8,307 nucleotides of DNA. Source: a bacterium (lineage in GTDB: Bacteria; Chloroflexota; Dormibacteria; Aeolococcales; Aeolococcaceae). The position numbers and the translations under genes are program-made. The notes under the pieces are model-generated. The model did not search any database. It saw only the letters and a program-made list of their open reading frames with translations, and was not told the origin of the DNA. The stretch lies in contig JAJZMA010000108.1 in the NCBI GenBank assembly GCA_021850405.1, forward strand, positions 1 to 8,307, given 5' to 3'. Positions 1 to 7,088 of this stretch are shown piece after piece (positions within the stretch are counted from its first letter, which is position 1; every line of letters starts with the position of its first letter).

Positions 1-1188
1 CTGGACAAGCCCGTCTGGCTGGACCAGGGGGAATCAGCCACGGTACCGAAGGATGGGATAGAGCAGGCAGTTCCGCAAGTGGATGCCGCAGCACCTGCCG
101 GTCCTGCACCAGTACGCCATGAACAAGGAGCCCTCACCCCACGGAATTCCCCGTCGGTCTCGGATGCTGGCACAGGGCTTCCGCGGCTCACAGCAAAGCA
201 GATCCGGGAGACGCAGGAAGACATCAACCTGGCACTGCAGAGCCTTCGTGAGTCCTCCCTTACTCCCGAACCAGCCCAATATTCCGCCGAGAGTGCAGAG
301 GCAGAGGCAGAGGCAGAGGCAGAGGCAGAGGCAGAGGCAGAACCTGAAACTGGCACTGGGGAAGGGACGATGGAGCAGGCAACACTCACAGCCGGGGTGG
401 GGGCGATTCCGGATGAAACTTCTGCCCTGGTGGGCCCAGCCAGTGAGGAAGGTGCAGAGCGGCAGCCTACTGCTGTCAGCGAGTCCGAGCCGGAGATGGA
501 GACAGACATAGAGGCTGAGGCAGCGGCTGGCCCGGCCATGAATCCTGAAGAACCACCCTGGAGCGGCGAGCCTGATTCCTCCCCTGGCATTGAGCCCGCG
601 CCGCCGGATACTCCCCTAGCACAGATACCCTGGTCTCCTGCGGTTGCGATGGCTCCTGCAGAAGACCTCCGCACCAGCCTTTCGACAGAGGCAGTCCGCC
701 CGATGCCGCCTCCTCCCCCACAACCAGCGCCAAGGAGACGCTGGCCGCTACTGGTCGTTCTCATTCTGCTTCTGCTCATCGTCGCCGGCGTGGGCGCGTT
801 CCTGCTTCACGGGACACCCTCCACCAGACACTCAGGAGCAGCCTCCAGCTTCACCGTCACCAGCCTCTACGTTACCGGCATCGCCCCCGGGGCGGTGGCA
901 GCAACTGCCACCCACCTGCTGCCTGCTGGCACTAGCAGCGTACAGGTTGACGGCTACTTCTCCCATGCAGCACCCGCACAGACGGTAACACTCTCGCTGG
1001 ACCAGCTGCCTGGAGGTGCCAGTAAAATCCTGGTACAGCAGCTTTATATCCTGTCGCCCAATGCGCAGGGGTCTGGCACCATGGCGCTCGCCCTGACACC
1101 CCCGAAACCACTCGCCAGCGGAAGCTACGAAATCGTTGCAAGCAGCGGCGTCACTCAACTGCGCAGCTGGCAGTTTTCTGTGAGCTAG
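1..1188 (+). CDS. Single-pass membrane protein with disordered acidic/proline-rich region and external beta-rich domain (5' end outside the window)
   Basis: The reading frame is open from base 1 to the TAG at 1186-1188, so 395 codons are visible and the true start lies upstream. A GTG at base 79 is in frame, but it sits in the middle of low-complexity protein and has no ribosome binding site. Residues 1-245 are hydrophilic and look disordered: an (Ala-Glu)8 tract near residues 98-114, many acidic residues, then a run of prolines just before PRRRW. Residues about 249-269 (VLILLLLIVAGVGAF core) form one transmembrane helix; the preceding arginines place the N-terminal part in the cytoplasm. Residues 270-395 are Ser/Thr/Val-rich with alternating beta-type patterns and end in GSYEIVASSGV...WQFSVS, like an Ig-type sandwich. 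The layout matches the kinase-like protein two genes downstream. The upstream part may hold a signalling domain such as a kinase or FHA domain, but that cannot be seen. Function unknown. Confidence 0.8.
   Translation: MDKPVWLDQGESATVPKDGIEQAVPQVDAAAPAGPAPVRHEQGALTPRNSPSVSDAGTGLPRLTAKQIRETQEDINLALQSLRESSLTPEPAQYSAESAEAEAEAEAEAEAEAEPETGTGEGTMEQATLTAGVGAIPDETSALVGPASEEGAERQPTAVSESEPEMETDIEAEAAAGPAMNPEEPPWSGEPDSSPGIEPAPPDTPLAQIPWSPAVAMAPAEDLRTSLSTEAVRPMPPPPPQPAPRRRWPLLVVLILLLLIVAGVGAFLLHGTPSTRHSGAASSFTVTSLYVTGIAPGAVAATATHLLPAGTSSVQVDGYFSHAAPAQTVTLSLDQLPGGASKILVQQLYILSPNAQGSGTMALALTPPKPLASGSYEIVASSGVTQLRSWQFSVS
295..342 (+). repeat. Hexanucleotide microsatellite (GCAGAG)7 plus GCAGAA
   Basis: Seven perfect GCAGAG units run from 295 to 336, followed by one GCAGAA unit. 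In the frame of the surrounding gene each unit encodes Ala-Glu, giving eight consecutive Ala-Glu pairs. Because the unit is six bases, slippage would add or remove Ala-Glu pairs without breaking the frame. The tract would therefore change linker length and charge rather than act as an on/off switch. Confidence 0.95.
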
Positions 1189-1347
1189 GCAATGAACTCA
1201 CCACCCAGATACAGCGCTCATGGAACTGATTTCACCGCATCCCCAGCCAGCGCCAATAGTCGCCTGCAGGAGAGATGGGCAGTGGCAGGCCCTGTTTACG
1301 TCCCGGGCTGCGCGCAAAAGCAGACCCCACACTGGTAGTCTTCCATC

Positions 1348-2634
1348 GTGACTGCTACAACCGAAACCGCCACCAAAACCCACCCGGCCATCGTTACCAA
1401 CCCCTGGGAGAGCGCCCAGCGCCAGTTTGACGCGGCTGCAGAGCTGCTCAACATGGACAAGAGCCTGCGCGCAGTGCTGAGAGAGGTACGGCGCGAGCTG
1501 GTCGTACGGTTCCCAGTGCGGATGGACAACGGCTCGCTCAAAATCTATGAAGGATACCGGGTGCAACATAACCTTACCCGGGGGCCCGCCAAGGGCGGTA
1601 TCCGGTTCCACCCCAACGTTTCTCTGGACGAGGTAAAGGCCCTTTCCATGTGGATGACGTGGAAGTGCGCCCTGGTCAACATCCCCTACGGAGGGGCCAA
1701 GGGCGGGGTGATTGTGGACCCACAAGAGCTCTCCATGCGGGAGCTGGAGCGGTTGACCCGCCGGTTTGCCAGTGAAATCACGCTGCTGGTGGGCCCTGAG
1801 TCTGATATACCTGCCCCCGATGTAAACACCAATGCCCAGGTCATGGCATGGATCATGGATACGGTGTCAATGGAGTCTGGCTATTCGGTACCGGCAGTTG
1901 TAACCGGCAAACCACAGGAGATTGGCGGAAGCGAAGGCCGGCCCGCAGCAACTGGACGGGGCGTCACCATAGTTGCACTGCAGGCATGCAAACGGCTGAA
2001 GATGGATCCCGCCAGCTCTACAGTTGCCATCCAGGGATTTGGCAACGTAGGCTCGATCAGCGCACAGCTTATGGAGCAGGCAGGATTCCGGATTGCAGCG
2101 GTATCAGACGTATACGGGGGAATTTACAATCCTGCCGGAATCGACATCGCGAAGCTGCTCGAGTACAGGGAAGAGACCGGCAAGGTAACCGGATTTGAAG
2201 GGACAGAGCCCGTTACCAATGAAGAGCTGCTGGAGCTACCAGTTGACATACTGGTGCCAGCAGCGCTCGAGAACCAGCTCACCAGTGAAAATGCCCCCAG
2301 GATAAAGGCAAAACTTGTGGTTGAGGGGGCCAACGGGCCCACCACACCAGATGCCGATGCCATACTGGAATCCCGCGGCATAACTGTAGTGCCAGATATC
2401 CTTGCCAATGCTGGCGGAGTTACTGTCTCGTACTTCGAATGGGTGCAAGACCTGCAGTCCTTCTTCTGGGAGGAAAGTGAGATAAACGCCAGGCTGGAAA
2501 ACATAATGGTAAAGGCGTTTAACCAGATGTGCGAACAGGCCGACAGCCACAGCTGCTCCCTGCGGCTGGGTGCCTATCTTGTAGCAGTATCCCGGGTAGC
2601 GCAGGCAACACAGGTGCGCGGGATCTATCCGTGA
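1348..2634 (+). CDS. gdhA: Glutamate dehydrogenase (hexameric Glu/Leu/Phe/Val dehydrogenase family)
   Basis: This enzyme interconverts glutamate with 2-oxoglutarate and ammonia in the cytoplasm, using NAD(P). The 428-residue length is normal for the small hexameric class (Bacillus RocG/GudB, Clostridium GdhA). Active-site residues are all present: Lys82 in GPAKGG, Lys106 in MTWKCAL, the catalytic Lys118 in PYGGAKGG, Asp158 in PAPDVN and Ser361 in VSYFEW. Four of these are offset by a constant seven residues from the well-studied Clostridium symbiosum enzyme. The Rossmann motif GFGNVG is at 230-235, followed by VSD (Asp254); this does not settle NAD versus NADP use. The GTG start is the first possible one after an in-frame TAG at 1336, and the conserved N-terminal PWESAQRQF segment requires a start at about this place. 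Its ribosome binding site is weak. A 159-base gap with no clear promoter precedes it, and the next gene overlaps its stop. The symbol is generic; a branched-chain or Phe dehydrogenase is unlikely given the residues and length. Confidence 0.95.
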   Translation: MTATTETATKTHPAIVTNPWESAQRQFDAAAELLNMDKSLRAVLREVRRELVVRFPVRMDNGSLKIYEGYRVQHNLTRGPAKGGIRFHPNVSLDEVKALSMWMTWKCALVNIPYGGAKGGVIVDPQELSMRELERLTRRFASEITLLVGPESDIPAPDVNTNAQVMAWIMDTVSMESGYSVPAVVTGKPQEIGGSEGRPAATGRGVTIVALQACKRLKMDPASSTVAIQGFGNVGSISAQLMEQAGFRIAAVSDVYGGIYNPAGIDIAKLLEYREETGKVTGFEGTEPVTNEELLELPVDILVPAALENQLTSENAPRIKAKLVVEGANGPTTPDADAILESRGITVVPDILANAGGVTVSYFEWVQDLQSFFWEESEINARLENIMVKAFNQMCEQADSHSCSLRLGAYLVAVSRVAQATQVRGIYP

Positions 2635-4199
2635 GCCCAGGACCAGGAGACAGCACCCAGAGCCCACCAACAGCGTCTGAGATGAGGGCTGAGGATGCAC
2701 TTGCTGACTACGAGCTGAGCACAAGGCTCGCCACCAGGTGGTCGGGAACAGTATTTGCGGGCAGGTACCGCAAAACCGGCTATGTTGTCGCACTGGAGAT
2801 ACTGAACGAGCAGCTGACCGAACACCCGGGGTTCTCCGAGGAACTTGCACGCGTCGGTGCCAGGCTGGCACGGCTGCGGCACCCAAGGCTGGTATCCACG
2901 TACGACCTGCGGGAGACACCGAGGGGTCTTTGCCTTATCACCGAACTGCCACCAGGACGATTGCTGTCGCAGCTACTGGAAGAGCCTGGGACCAGACTCT
3001 CGGTACCCGATGTACTGCTGATAGCCGATGACCTGCTGGCTGGCATAAGTGCGGCTCACGAACGGGGGGTAACGCACGGAGATATCCGGAAAGAGAGTAT
3101 TGCCGTGCTGGCCGATGGCCATGTCAAGCTGGCGGACCTGGCGCTGGCAGAGGCCGCTACCAGGACCAGCCCTCCGGGATGGGAGGTACGCTACCCCGAC
3201 CCAGCGGGCACAGGTATTCCCGAGGCAACCGATATCTATGCTGCGTCATGTCTCCTCTCTGAGCTGCTTGCCAATGAGGACCCGGCCAATCCAGTAAAGC
3301 TGCCCGGCTCAATCGCCACAGTGCTGCAATCTGCCCAGGCGCCCAATCCCACCCAGCGTCCCTCCAGCGCTGCAATCTTGCGCAAGACACTGCTCGCTGC
3401 AGCTGAAAGCTCACTTGGGCGACAGTGGCGCCAGACCAGAACCCTGCAGCCTGGATCAGTGCTGGTAGGAGGCGGATCTGCCGGGAGTCCGCAGCGCCGC
3501 GTGCAGGCTCCCCCGGAAGAGAGACCAGTACCTGTCCCGGTGGCGCTGCCTCCAGTACAGCGCTCAATGGAGCAGGAGGACAGGCAGGCACCTCATGCTT
3601 CTGACACACTGGAAAGTGGCGCACAGGAACTGCCCGTTGCCGCTGCTGCTGCTTCAACGGCAGCCGCTTCGCAGGCGCCCACACTCCCTCCTGGACCCGA
3701 TGCAGGCGCAACGGCAGAGCCCTCCAGACGCGAGCGCAGGGAACGACCCCAGAAGGATACTGGTGGGGCTATGCGCTATGCATGGCGAGGCCTTTTTTCG
3801 CTCCTCATACTGGCCGCAGTTGCAGCCGGCATACTCGCCGCCCTCTCAGTGGAAGGCAGGTTTCCACCCCCAACGACCATCCCGGCGCTGCGACTGGCGG
3901 GGCCGGTGAAACTTACGGCAACTCCAGCTTCCGGCACCTGCAACACCAACTTCATCATTACCGCGACCGCACCGGTACGCGGAGCGGGCATGCTGCGCTA
4001 CTCCTGGCGCGAGAGCACCGGAGTGGTAACCACACCACAGAGCCTTCCAATAACCATTGCAGATGGCTCTTTCCGGCTGGAGCAGCCCTGGCGGATCACC
4101 ACACCGCTCTCAGCTCCGGCAAGGATTACCCTTGAGATACTCGCTCCAAAGTCCATCCCCACCTCGCTGGTGGTGCCCTACCACTGCACTCCTGCCTGA
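2631..4199 (+). CDS. Membrane-anchored Ser/Thr kinase-like protein, probable pseudokinase, with Ig-like ectodomain
   Basis: From a GTG that overlaps the dehydrogenase stop (GTGA), this gives 522 residues; ATG at 2682 is the alternative start. Residues about 25-254 follow the PknB-type kinase fold: HPRLVSTYDL, a hinge-like ITELPPG, HGDIRKESI, VKLADLALAE and DIYAASCLLSELL. Key residues are changed. The glycine-rich loop is degenerate. The VAxK lysine is Glu56 (VALEIL). The helix-C glutamate aligns with Val75. HRD is HGD (149-151), the metal-binding Asn is Ser156, the catalytic-loop Lys is Arg153, and DFG is Asp169-Leu-Ala. Both key aspartates remain. A Pro/Ala/Glu-rich linker follows, then a transmembrane helix at about 387-406 after basic residues. 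The external domain of about 115 residues resembles an Ig-like sandwich (SGTCNTNF, MLRYSW), with Cys437 and Cys519 as a possible disulfide. It probably binds a partner or senses the outside rather than phosphorylating. The fused plan is typical of bacterial receptor kinases. Confidence 0.85.
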   Translation: MSPGPGDSTQSPPTASEMRAEDALADYELSTRLATRWSGTVFAGRYRKTGYVVALEILNEQLTEHPGFSEELARVGARLARLRHPRLVSTYDLRETPRGLCLITELPPGRLLSQLLEEPGTRLSVPDVLLIADDLLAGISAAHERGVTHGDIRKESIAVLADGHVKLADLALAEAATRTSPPGWEVRYPDPAGTGIPEATDIYAASCLLSELLANEDPANPVKLPGSIATVLQSAQAPNPTQRPSSAAILRKTLLAAAESSLGRQWRQTRTLQPGSVLVGGGSAGSPQRRVQAPPEERPVPVPVALPPVQRSMEQEDRQAPHASDTLESGAQELPVAAAAASTAAASQAPTLPPGPDAGATAEPSRRERRERPQKDTGGAMRYAWRGLFSLLILAAVAAGILAALSVEGRFPPPTTIPALRLAGPVKLTATPASGTCNTNFIITATAPVRGAGMLRYSWRESTGVVTTPQSLPITIADGSFRLEQPWRITTPLSAPARITLEILAPKSIPTSLVVPYHCTPA

Positions 4200-4219
4200 G
4201 GGGGAAACAGCCAGCCATG

Positions 4220-4244
4220 GGGCCACATCAGACTGGATGTGCCC
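4220..4244. terminator. Possible hairpin between convergent genes
   Basis: In the 69-base gap between the stop codons of two convergent genes, GGG and CACATC at 4220-4229 pair with GATGTG and CCC at 4236-4244. That is nine base pairs with one bulged C and a six-base loop. No T-run follows on either strand, so it is not a canonical intrinsic terminator. Position is the main argument that it helps end transcription from either side. Confidence 0.3.
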
Positions 4245-4268
4245 GGGTGAAGACCCCCGCCTTGTCTG

Positions 4269-5339
4269 TCAGTGCACCCAGAAATCTGCCGGGGGTACGA
4301 GGGGTCGGGAATACGGATGCAGCCAGATTCCCTGCCAGACTACCCCTGTAGGTCCATGGGGGAGCAGCGCAGACCCAAGCGGGACGCTTATCCTCCTTGC
4401 CGGAAAGCAGTCGACCTGGGTCAAAGAGACCTGGCCCACCACAACGATGTTGTTGACGTGTGGCCCCTTCCACCGCTTTGGCAGAGTGCCAGGGAACGTG
4501 GGCAGTCCGAGCCACTGCCCATAGCTGACTGCGCTTAGCGACCCTGGCAATGTGCACGCCGGCACATCTACAAGAAGGGTAGTGTGGCCTCCGTTATGCC
4601 CCTTTGCAGTCCACGGGAGCAACATCGTGGCGGTAACTGCCTCTATCTGGGGCGGAGAATACGTCCCGGTACAGGGAAAGAGGGAAGGACCACGGTAATC
4701 CACCATCCCCCTTCCGGTCATGGCATTCAGGACATACAGCTCAACGGGGGAAGGATCCAGGGGAGGGTCACCAGCTGGAGGGACCGCCCTGGTGGGTGAG
4801 GGGCTGCCCAGGATCAGGGGGCAGGAAGCCACTCCCTGCTGTCCAACTGCAAGTGCCGCCCAGGCAAGCTCATGAGTGTAGCCAGGAAGGCTGGTGGAGG
4901 TACCCGGACCCGCAGCAGGAGTTGGAGCTTCCTTTGGTGTCCAGGATGAAACATTGCCGATGGTGACATACGCGAGCAGGAGGGTTGGATGGGTAATCCA
5001 CTCGTTGAGCGCGCCATCAAAGAGCAGGCGTGCCTGGCTGGCAGATATTTTGGGGAAGGCATGTGTTGCAGGCTGCATGACCACGCGGCCGCCATCCAGA
5101 TTGACCGGGGAGGCAAGGCAGACACCATGTATCGCAACCCCAGGCGGACCTTTCGTGGCAGGACCGCTACAGGGAGATGCCTCTGTAACCGGATGGGACG
5201 GGGAAGAAAGGCTCGCAGCTCCACAGGCAGAGAGCAGGATGCAGGCAACTGCTGCCACACTGCCTGGAAGTAAGCAACGGGACCAACCCGCCCCCTCAAG
5301 AGTGCCTGCTTTTCCTGCTCTCACAGATGCATAACGCAT
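4269..5339 (-). CDS. Cysteine-containing lipoprotein of unknown function
   Basis: From the ATG at 5339 this gives 356 residues. A basic N-region (RYASVRAGKAG, then WSR) is followed by a hydrophobic stretch GSVAAVACILL and a consensus lipobox LSAC with the lipidated Cys39, then a Ser/Pro-rich spacer. This is a textbook lipoprotein signal, so the mature protein should sit on the outer face of the cytoplasmic membrane. The mature part has six more cysteines (57, 74, 173, 223, 262, 311), enough for three disulfides, and is rich in Gly, Pro, Thr and aromatic residues, suggesting a beta-rich fold. No family was recognised. The start is uncertain: no clear ribosome binding site precedes 5339, and the frame stays open upstream to an ATG at 5387 and a TTG at 5408. 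The long N-region before the hydrophobic core argues against those upstream starts. It lies 96 bases downstream of the other - strand secreted gene, so the two may be co-transcribed. Confidence 0.75.
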   Translation of the reverse strand: MRYASVRAGKAGTLEGAGWSRCLLPGSVAAVACILLSACGAASLSSPSHPVTEASPCSGPATKGPPGVAIHGVCLASPVNLDGGRVVMQPATHAFPKISASQARLLFDGALNEWITHPTLLLAYVTIGNVSSWTPKEAPTPAAGPGTSTSLPGYTHELAWAALAVGQQGVASCPLILGSPSPTRAVPPAGDPPLDPSPVELYVLNAMTGRGMVDYRGPSLFPCTGTYSPPQIEAVTATMLLPWTAKGHNGGHTTLLVDVPACTLPGSLSAVSYGQWLGLPTFPGTLPKRWKGPHVNNIVVVGQVSLTQVDCFPARRISVPLGSALLPHGPTGVVWQGIWLHPYSRPLVPPADFWVH

Positions 5340-5435
5340 AAGGCAGAAAAAGTAGCCATCACCTGGCAAGTCCTGCCCTCCATCCATACGACAGGGGGCG
5401 CGCTCCAAAAAAGCTGGACAGGCATGGAGGCCGGT

Positions 5436-6191
5436 TCAGGCCCCTATTTCACCTAGCTGCCGGCCCACAATCTCCATTCTCTTAGGTCCGAATGCAAGAC
5501 CCTGAACCAGCTTTTTTACGCGCTCATCGTAGACAGGAGCATGGCGGGCAGCCAGCTCCGCTGCAACACCGGTGCGGCCTATACCAGCAAAGAGTCCTGC
5601 CCTCCCCCCGCGCAGCACTTCGTTCAGGGCATTGCCATACAGGCTCACCTGAATGCTGCCGTTAGCCTGCCGCACCAGACGAAGGCAGGTTGCCACCGGT
5701 GCGTCATATACACCAGCACCAGCTGCGAGAGCGGCCCCTGCACCTGGAGCAAACAGTGATGCCACAGGAGCAAATGCAACCTGTCCAGGGACAAGATCGC
5801 CGACGGTTCCAATCCTGTCTGGCGCCTTCATGGTAAACAGCATAGGGGGGCCAATGCTCCCAGGCAATAGAGCAAATGTCACAAAGCTGTAGCGGCAGGT
5901 TCCTCGCAGGAGTGCCTGAAGCTGCTGTGCTGCTGCAGCCTCCCCTCCTCCGTGACATGCCCGCAGAGGGATGTGCAGAGGCGGCCCAGGAGGCGGACAG
6001 GTGATCCCCAAAAGATGCTCGAATCGTCCGCGCGATGTCTGCCATGTGCAGTTACTGTACGAATGGCGTTCCTGTGTGAGGTTGGCTGCCGTCCCGCGGG
6101 ACAGAGGGCAGCCGCTCCAGGCAGAGCCAGCCCAGACTGACAGCATCAGGAGAATCCTTGAATGGAACTTGAATCCCGGAAGCGCCAGCAT
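5436..6191 (-). CDS. Secreted or lipid-anchored protein of unknown function
   Basis: From ATG at 6191 this gives 251 residues; ATG at 6221 adds ten. A basic N-terminus (FKFHSR) is followed by a hydrophobic core ILLMLSVWAGSAW and then SGC at Cys28, which resembles a lipobox but has Trp instead of Leu at -3. Cleavage by signal peptidase I after GSA is an alternative. Six cysteines are present (28, 48, 65, 79, 99, 169); the first five lie in the N-terminal 100 residues with a Pro-rich stretch (ITCPPPGPPLHIPL). An Ala/Gly-rich segment at about 144-160 is hydrophobic enough to be a buried helix. The C-terminal third (ALNEVLRGG, ERVKKLVQGL, EIVGRQLGEIGA) looks amphipathic and helical. No family was recognised. 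Its 5' end overlaps the divergent ADP-ribosyltransferase gene by 30 bases, an unusual arrangement that makes the start less certain; ATG at 6146 would remove the overlap but truncate the signal peptide. Confidence 0.65.
   Translation of the reverse strand: MLALPGFKFHSRILLMLSVWAGSAWSGCPLSRGTAANLTQERHSYSNCTWQTSRGRFEHLLGITCPPPGPPLHIPLRACHGGGEAAAAQQLQALLRGTCRYSFVTFALLPGSIGPPMLFTMKAPDRIGTVGDLVPGQVAFAPVASLFAPGAGAALAAGAGVYDAPVATCLRLVRQANGSIQVSLYGNALNEVLRGGRAGLFAGIGRTGVAAELAARHAPVYDERVKKLVQGLAFGPKRMEIVGRQLGEIGA
6084..6113. promoter_or_regulatory. Inverted repeat upstream of the first ADP-ribosyltransferase gene
   Basis: A perfect 12-base palindrome GTCCCGCGGGAC (6091-6102) is flanked by outer arms GGCTGCC (6084-6090) and GGCAGCC (6107-6113), with a four-base AGAG bulge on the right. 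It lies 48 bases before the ATG at 6162 and within the signal-peptide-proximal codons of the divergent - strand gene. It could be an operator for a repressor that covers both genes, or a hairpin in the 5' leader of the + strand mRNA. Its location within coding sequence means chance cannot be excluded. Confidence 0.35.
6148..6153 (+). promoter_or_regulatory. Ribosome binding site of the first ADP-ribosyltransferase gene
   Basis: AGGAGA lies eight bases before the ATG at 6162. It fixes that start, and the MELE N-terminus matches the second copy. The same bases also fall within the first codons of the - strand gene, so the two genes share this stretch. Confidence 0.75.
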
Positions 6192-7088
6192 TCTGCACCG
6201 GCGATCCAGAGGGTTGGTCATCTGCTTCCACAGAGCTTCGACTGGAGGGAGAGCACAGCCTGGCTTGAACGAAACGACACCAGGTGGGCACAGCCAGTGC
6301 GCTGGGTTACCGATGGAAGGGGGGGGCTGGAAAGTGTTCCAACGGTACTGGACCACGACCCGGTCCAGGCAGACCTGGTCAGAAGCCTCCTCCTGAAAAA
6401 ACCGTTTTCGCATGGAGAGCAGTACCTGAAGTTTTCCCAGTGCGCATGGGCAGGTGAGCTGCGTACTGCCCCCCGCAGCAGCTATGAGAATGACAGTGCA
6501 TGGGTAAAACAGCTTGCATCCACAGTGCCAGCCGAAGAGTTTGGTCCCTTCTGTGAGGCAATAAAAACCTGGCAGACATGGGCAGCAGGACCACGGCGGG
6601 CCGCAATAGAGCTGCTGGCTGGGGCCAAACCGGACTACTGGACTGAACCGCTGAGCAGGGAGACGCAGTCGCTACTCTCGGTGCTTGCCGCAATGCCACC
6701 TGCCGCGCCGAAACTTTACCGGGGGGTGGCGCTGCACAGACATTCAACGGCGGAGCAAGGCCTGTTTTCCGTTGGTGACACCCTTCACCTGACGCCGCAG
6801 TCGTTTAGCGAAGACAGGCACCATGCAGAACTTTTTGGGCGCTGGCTTTGCAATCTGCCCGGTCCCTCACTGTCGATTCTCATGCGCTGTGCGCCCGGGA
6901 GCCGCTCCCTGTGCATAGCCCCCTTTTCGAAGGACAAGCCGGGCTGGAATGAAGCCGAATGGATCGTCGCAGGCACCTTCCAGATCACCGGAACAGAGCA
7001 GGTTGACCCCAACCGCCTCGTGGTAAGCCTGGAGCCGGTTGCTGGAGTAGAAGCACTGGCGTGTGGCCCAGAGGAGGGGCCGTCGTAA
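6162..7088 (+). CDS. ADP-ribosyltransferase (R-S-E class), first of two tandem copies
   Basis: 308 residues with no signal peptide or membrane segment. The C-terminal half carries the ADP-ribosyltransferase signature in order. Arg187 lies in KLYRGVAL. Ser214-Phe-Ser216 lies in LTPQSFSEDRHHAELFG, corresponding to the Ser-Thr-Ser strand and helix. Glu264-Ala-Glu266 lies in WNEAEWIVAGTFQITG, where Glu266 should be the catalytic glutamate. The strand order GDTLHL, SILMRCAPGSRSL, RLVVSLEP also fits the fold. These enzymes transfer ADP-ribose from NAD+ to a protein or another target; a Glu-x-Glu motif usually goes with arginine modification. Residues 1-165 were not recognised; they contain RWAQPVRWVTD, FSQCAWAGEL and a Trp/Arg-rich helix, and may define the target or delivery route. 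No known delivery tag was seen. The start is supported by the AGGAGA site and the MELE match with the next copy. The alternative to a toxin is a regulatory enzyme acting inside the cell. Confidence 0.85.
   Translation: MELESRKRQHSAPAIQRVGHLLPQSFDWRESTAWLERNDTRWAQPVRWVTDGRGGLESVPTVLDHDPVQADLVRSLLLKKPFSHGEQYLKFSQCAWAGELRTAPRSSYENDSAWVKQLASTVPAEEFGPFCEAIKTWQTWAAGPRRAAIELLAGAKPDYWTEPLSRETQSLLSVLAAMPPAAPKLYRGVALHRHSTAEQGLFSVGDTLHLTPQSFSEDRHHAELFGRWLCNLPGPSLSILMRCAPGSRSLCIAPFSKDKPGWNEAEWIVAGTFQITGTEQVDPNRLVVSLEPVAGVEALACGPEEGPS

Noticed and set aside
79..1188. GTG at 79 as the true start of the first gene
   Set aside because: The frame is open back to base 1 with no stop, no ribosome binding site precedes 79, and the protein there is low-complexity linker. 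The gene is more likely cut by the window edge.
2529..2630. N-terminal extension of the kinase-like protein starting at ATG 2529
   Set aside because: It would lie about 100 bases inside the dehydrogenase gene. The kinase fold begins after residue 20 of the 2631 start, and GTG at 2631 gives the normal stop/start overlap.
1348..2634. Assignment of the dehydrogenase to NAD or NADP use, or to link it with the ADP-ribosyltransferases (mammalian SIRT4 modifies glutamate dehydrogenase)
   Set aside because: The residue after the Rossmann motif does not decide the cofactor, and the genes are over 3.5 kb apart with opposite-strand genes between them. There is no sequence evidence for a link.
5407..5435. 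Terminator on the - strand after the smaller secreted-protein gene (GGCC stems and a run of six T)
   Set aside because: The only stem, GGCC...GGCC, overlaps the stop codon and ends about 17 bases before the T-run, too far for an intrinsic terminator.
6192..6413. Upstream extension of the - strand secreted-protein gene to 6413
   Set aside because: It would overlap 250 bases of the ADP-ribosyltransferase gene and put about 85 residues before the hydrophobic export signal.
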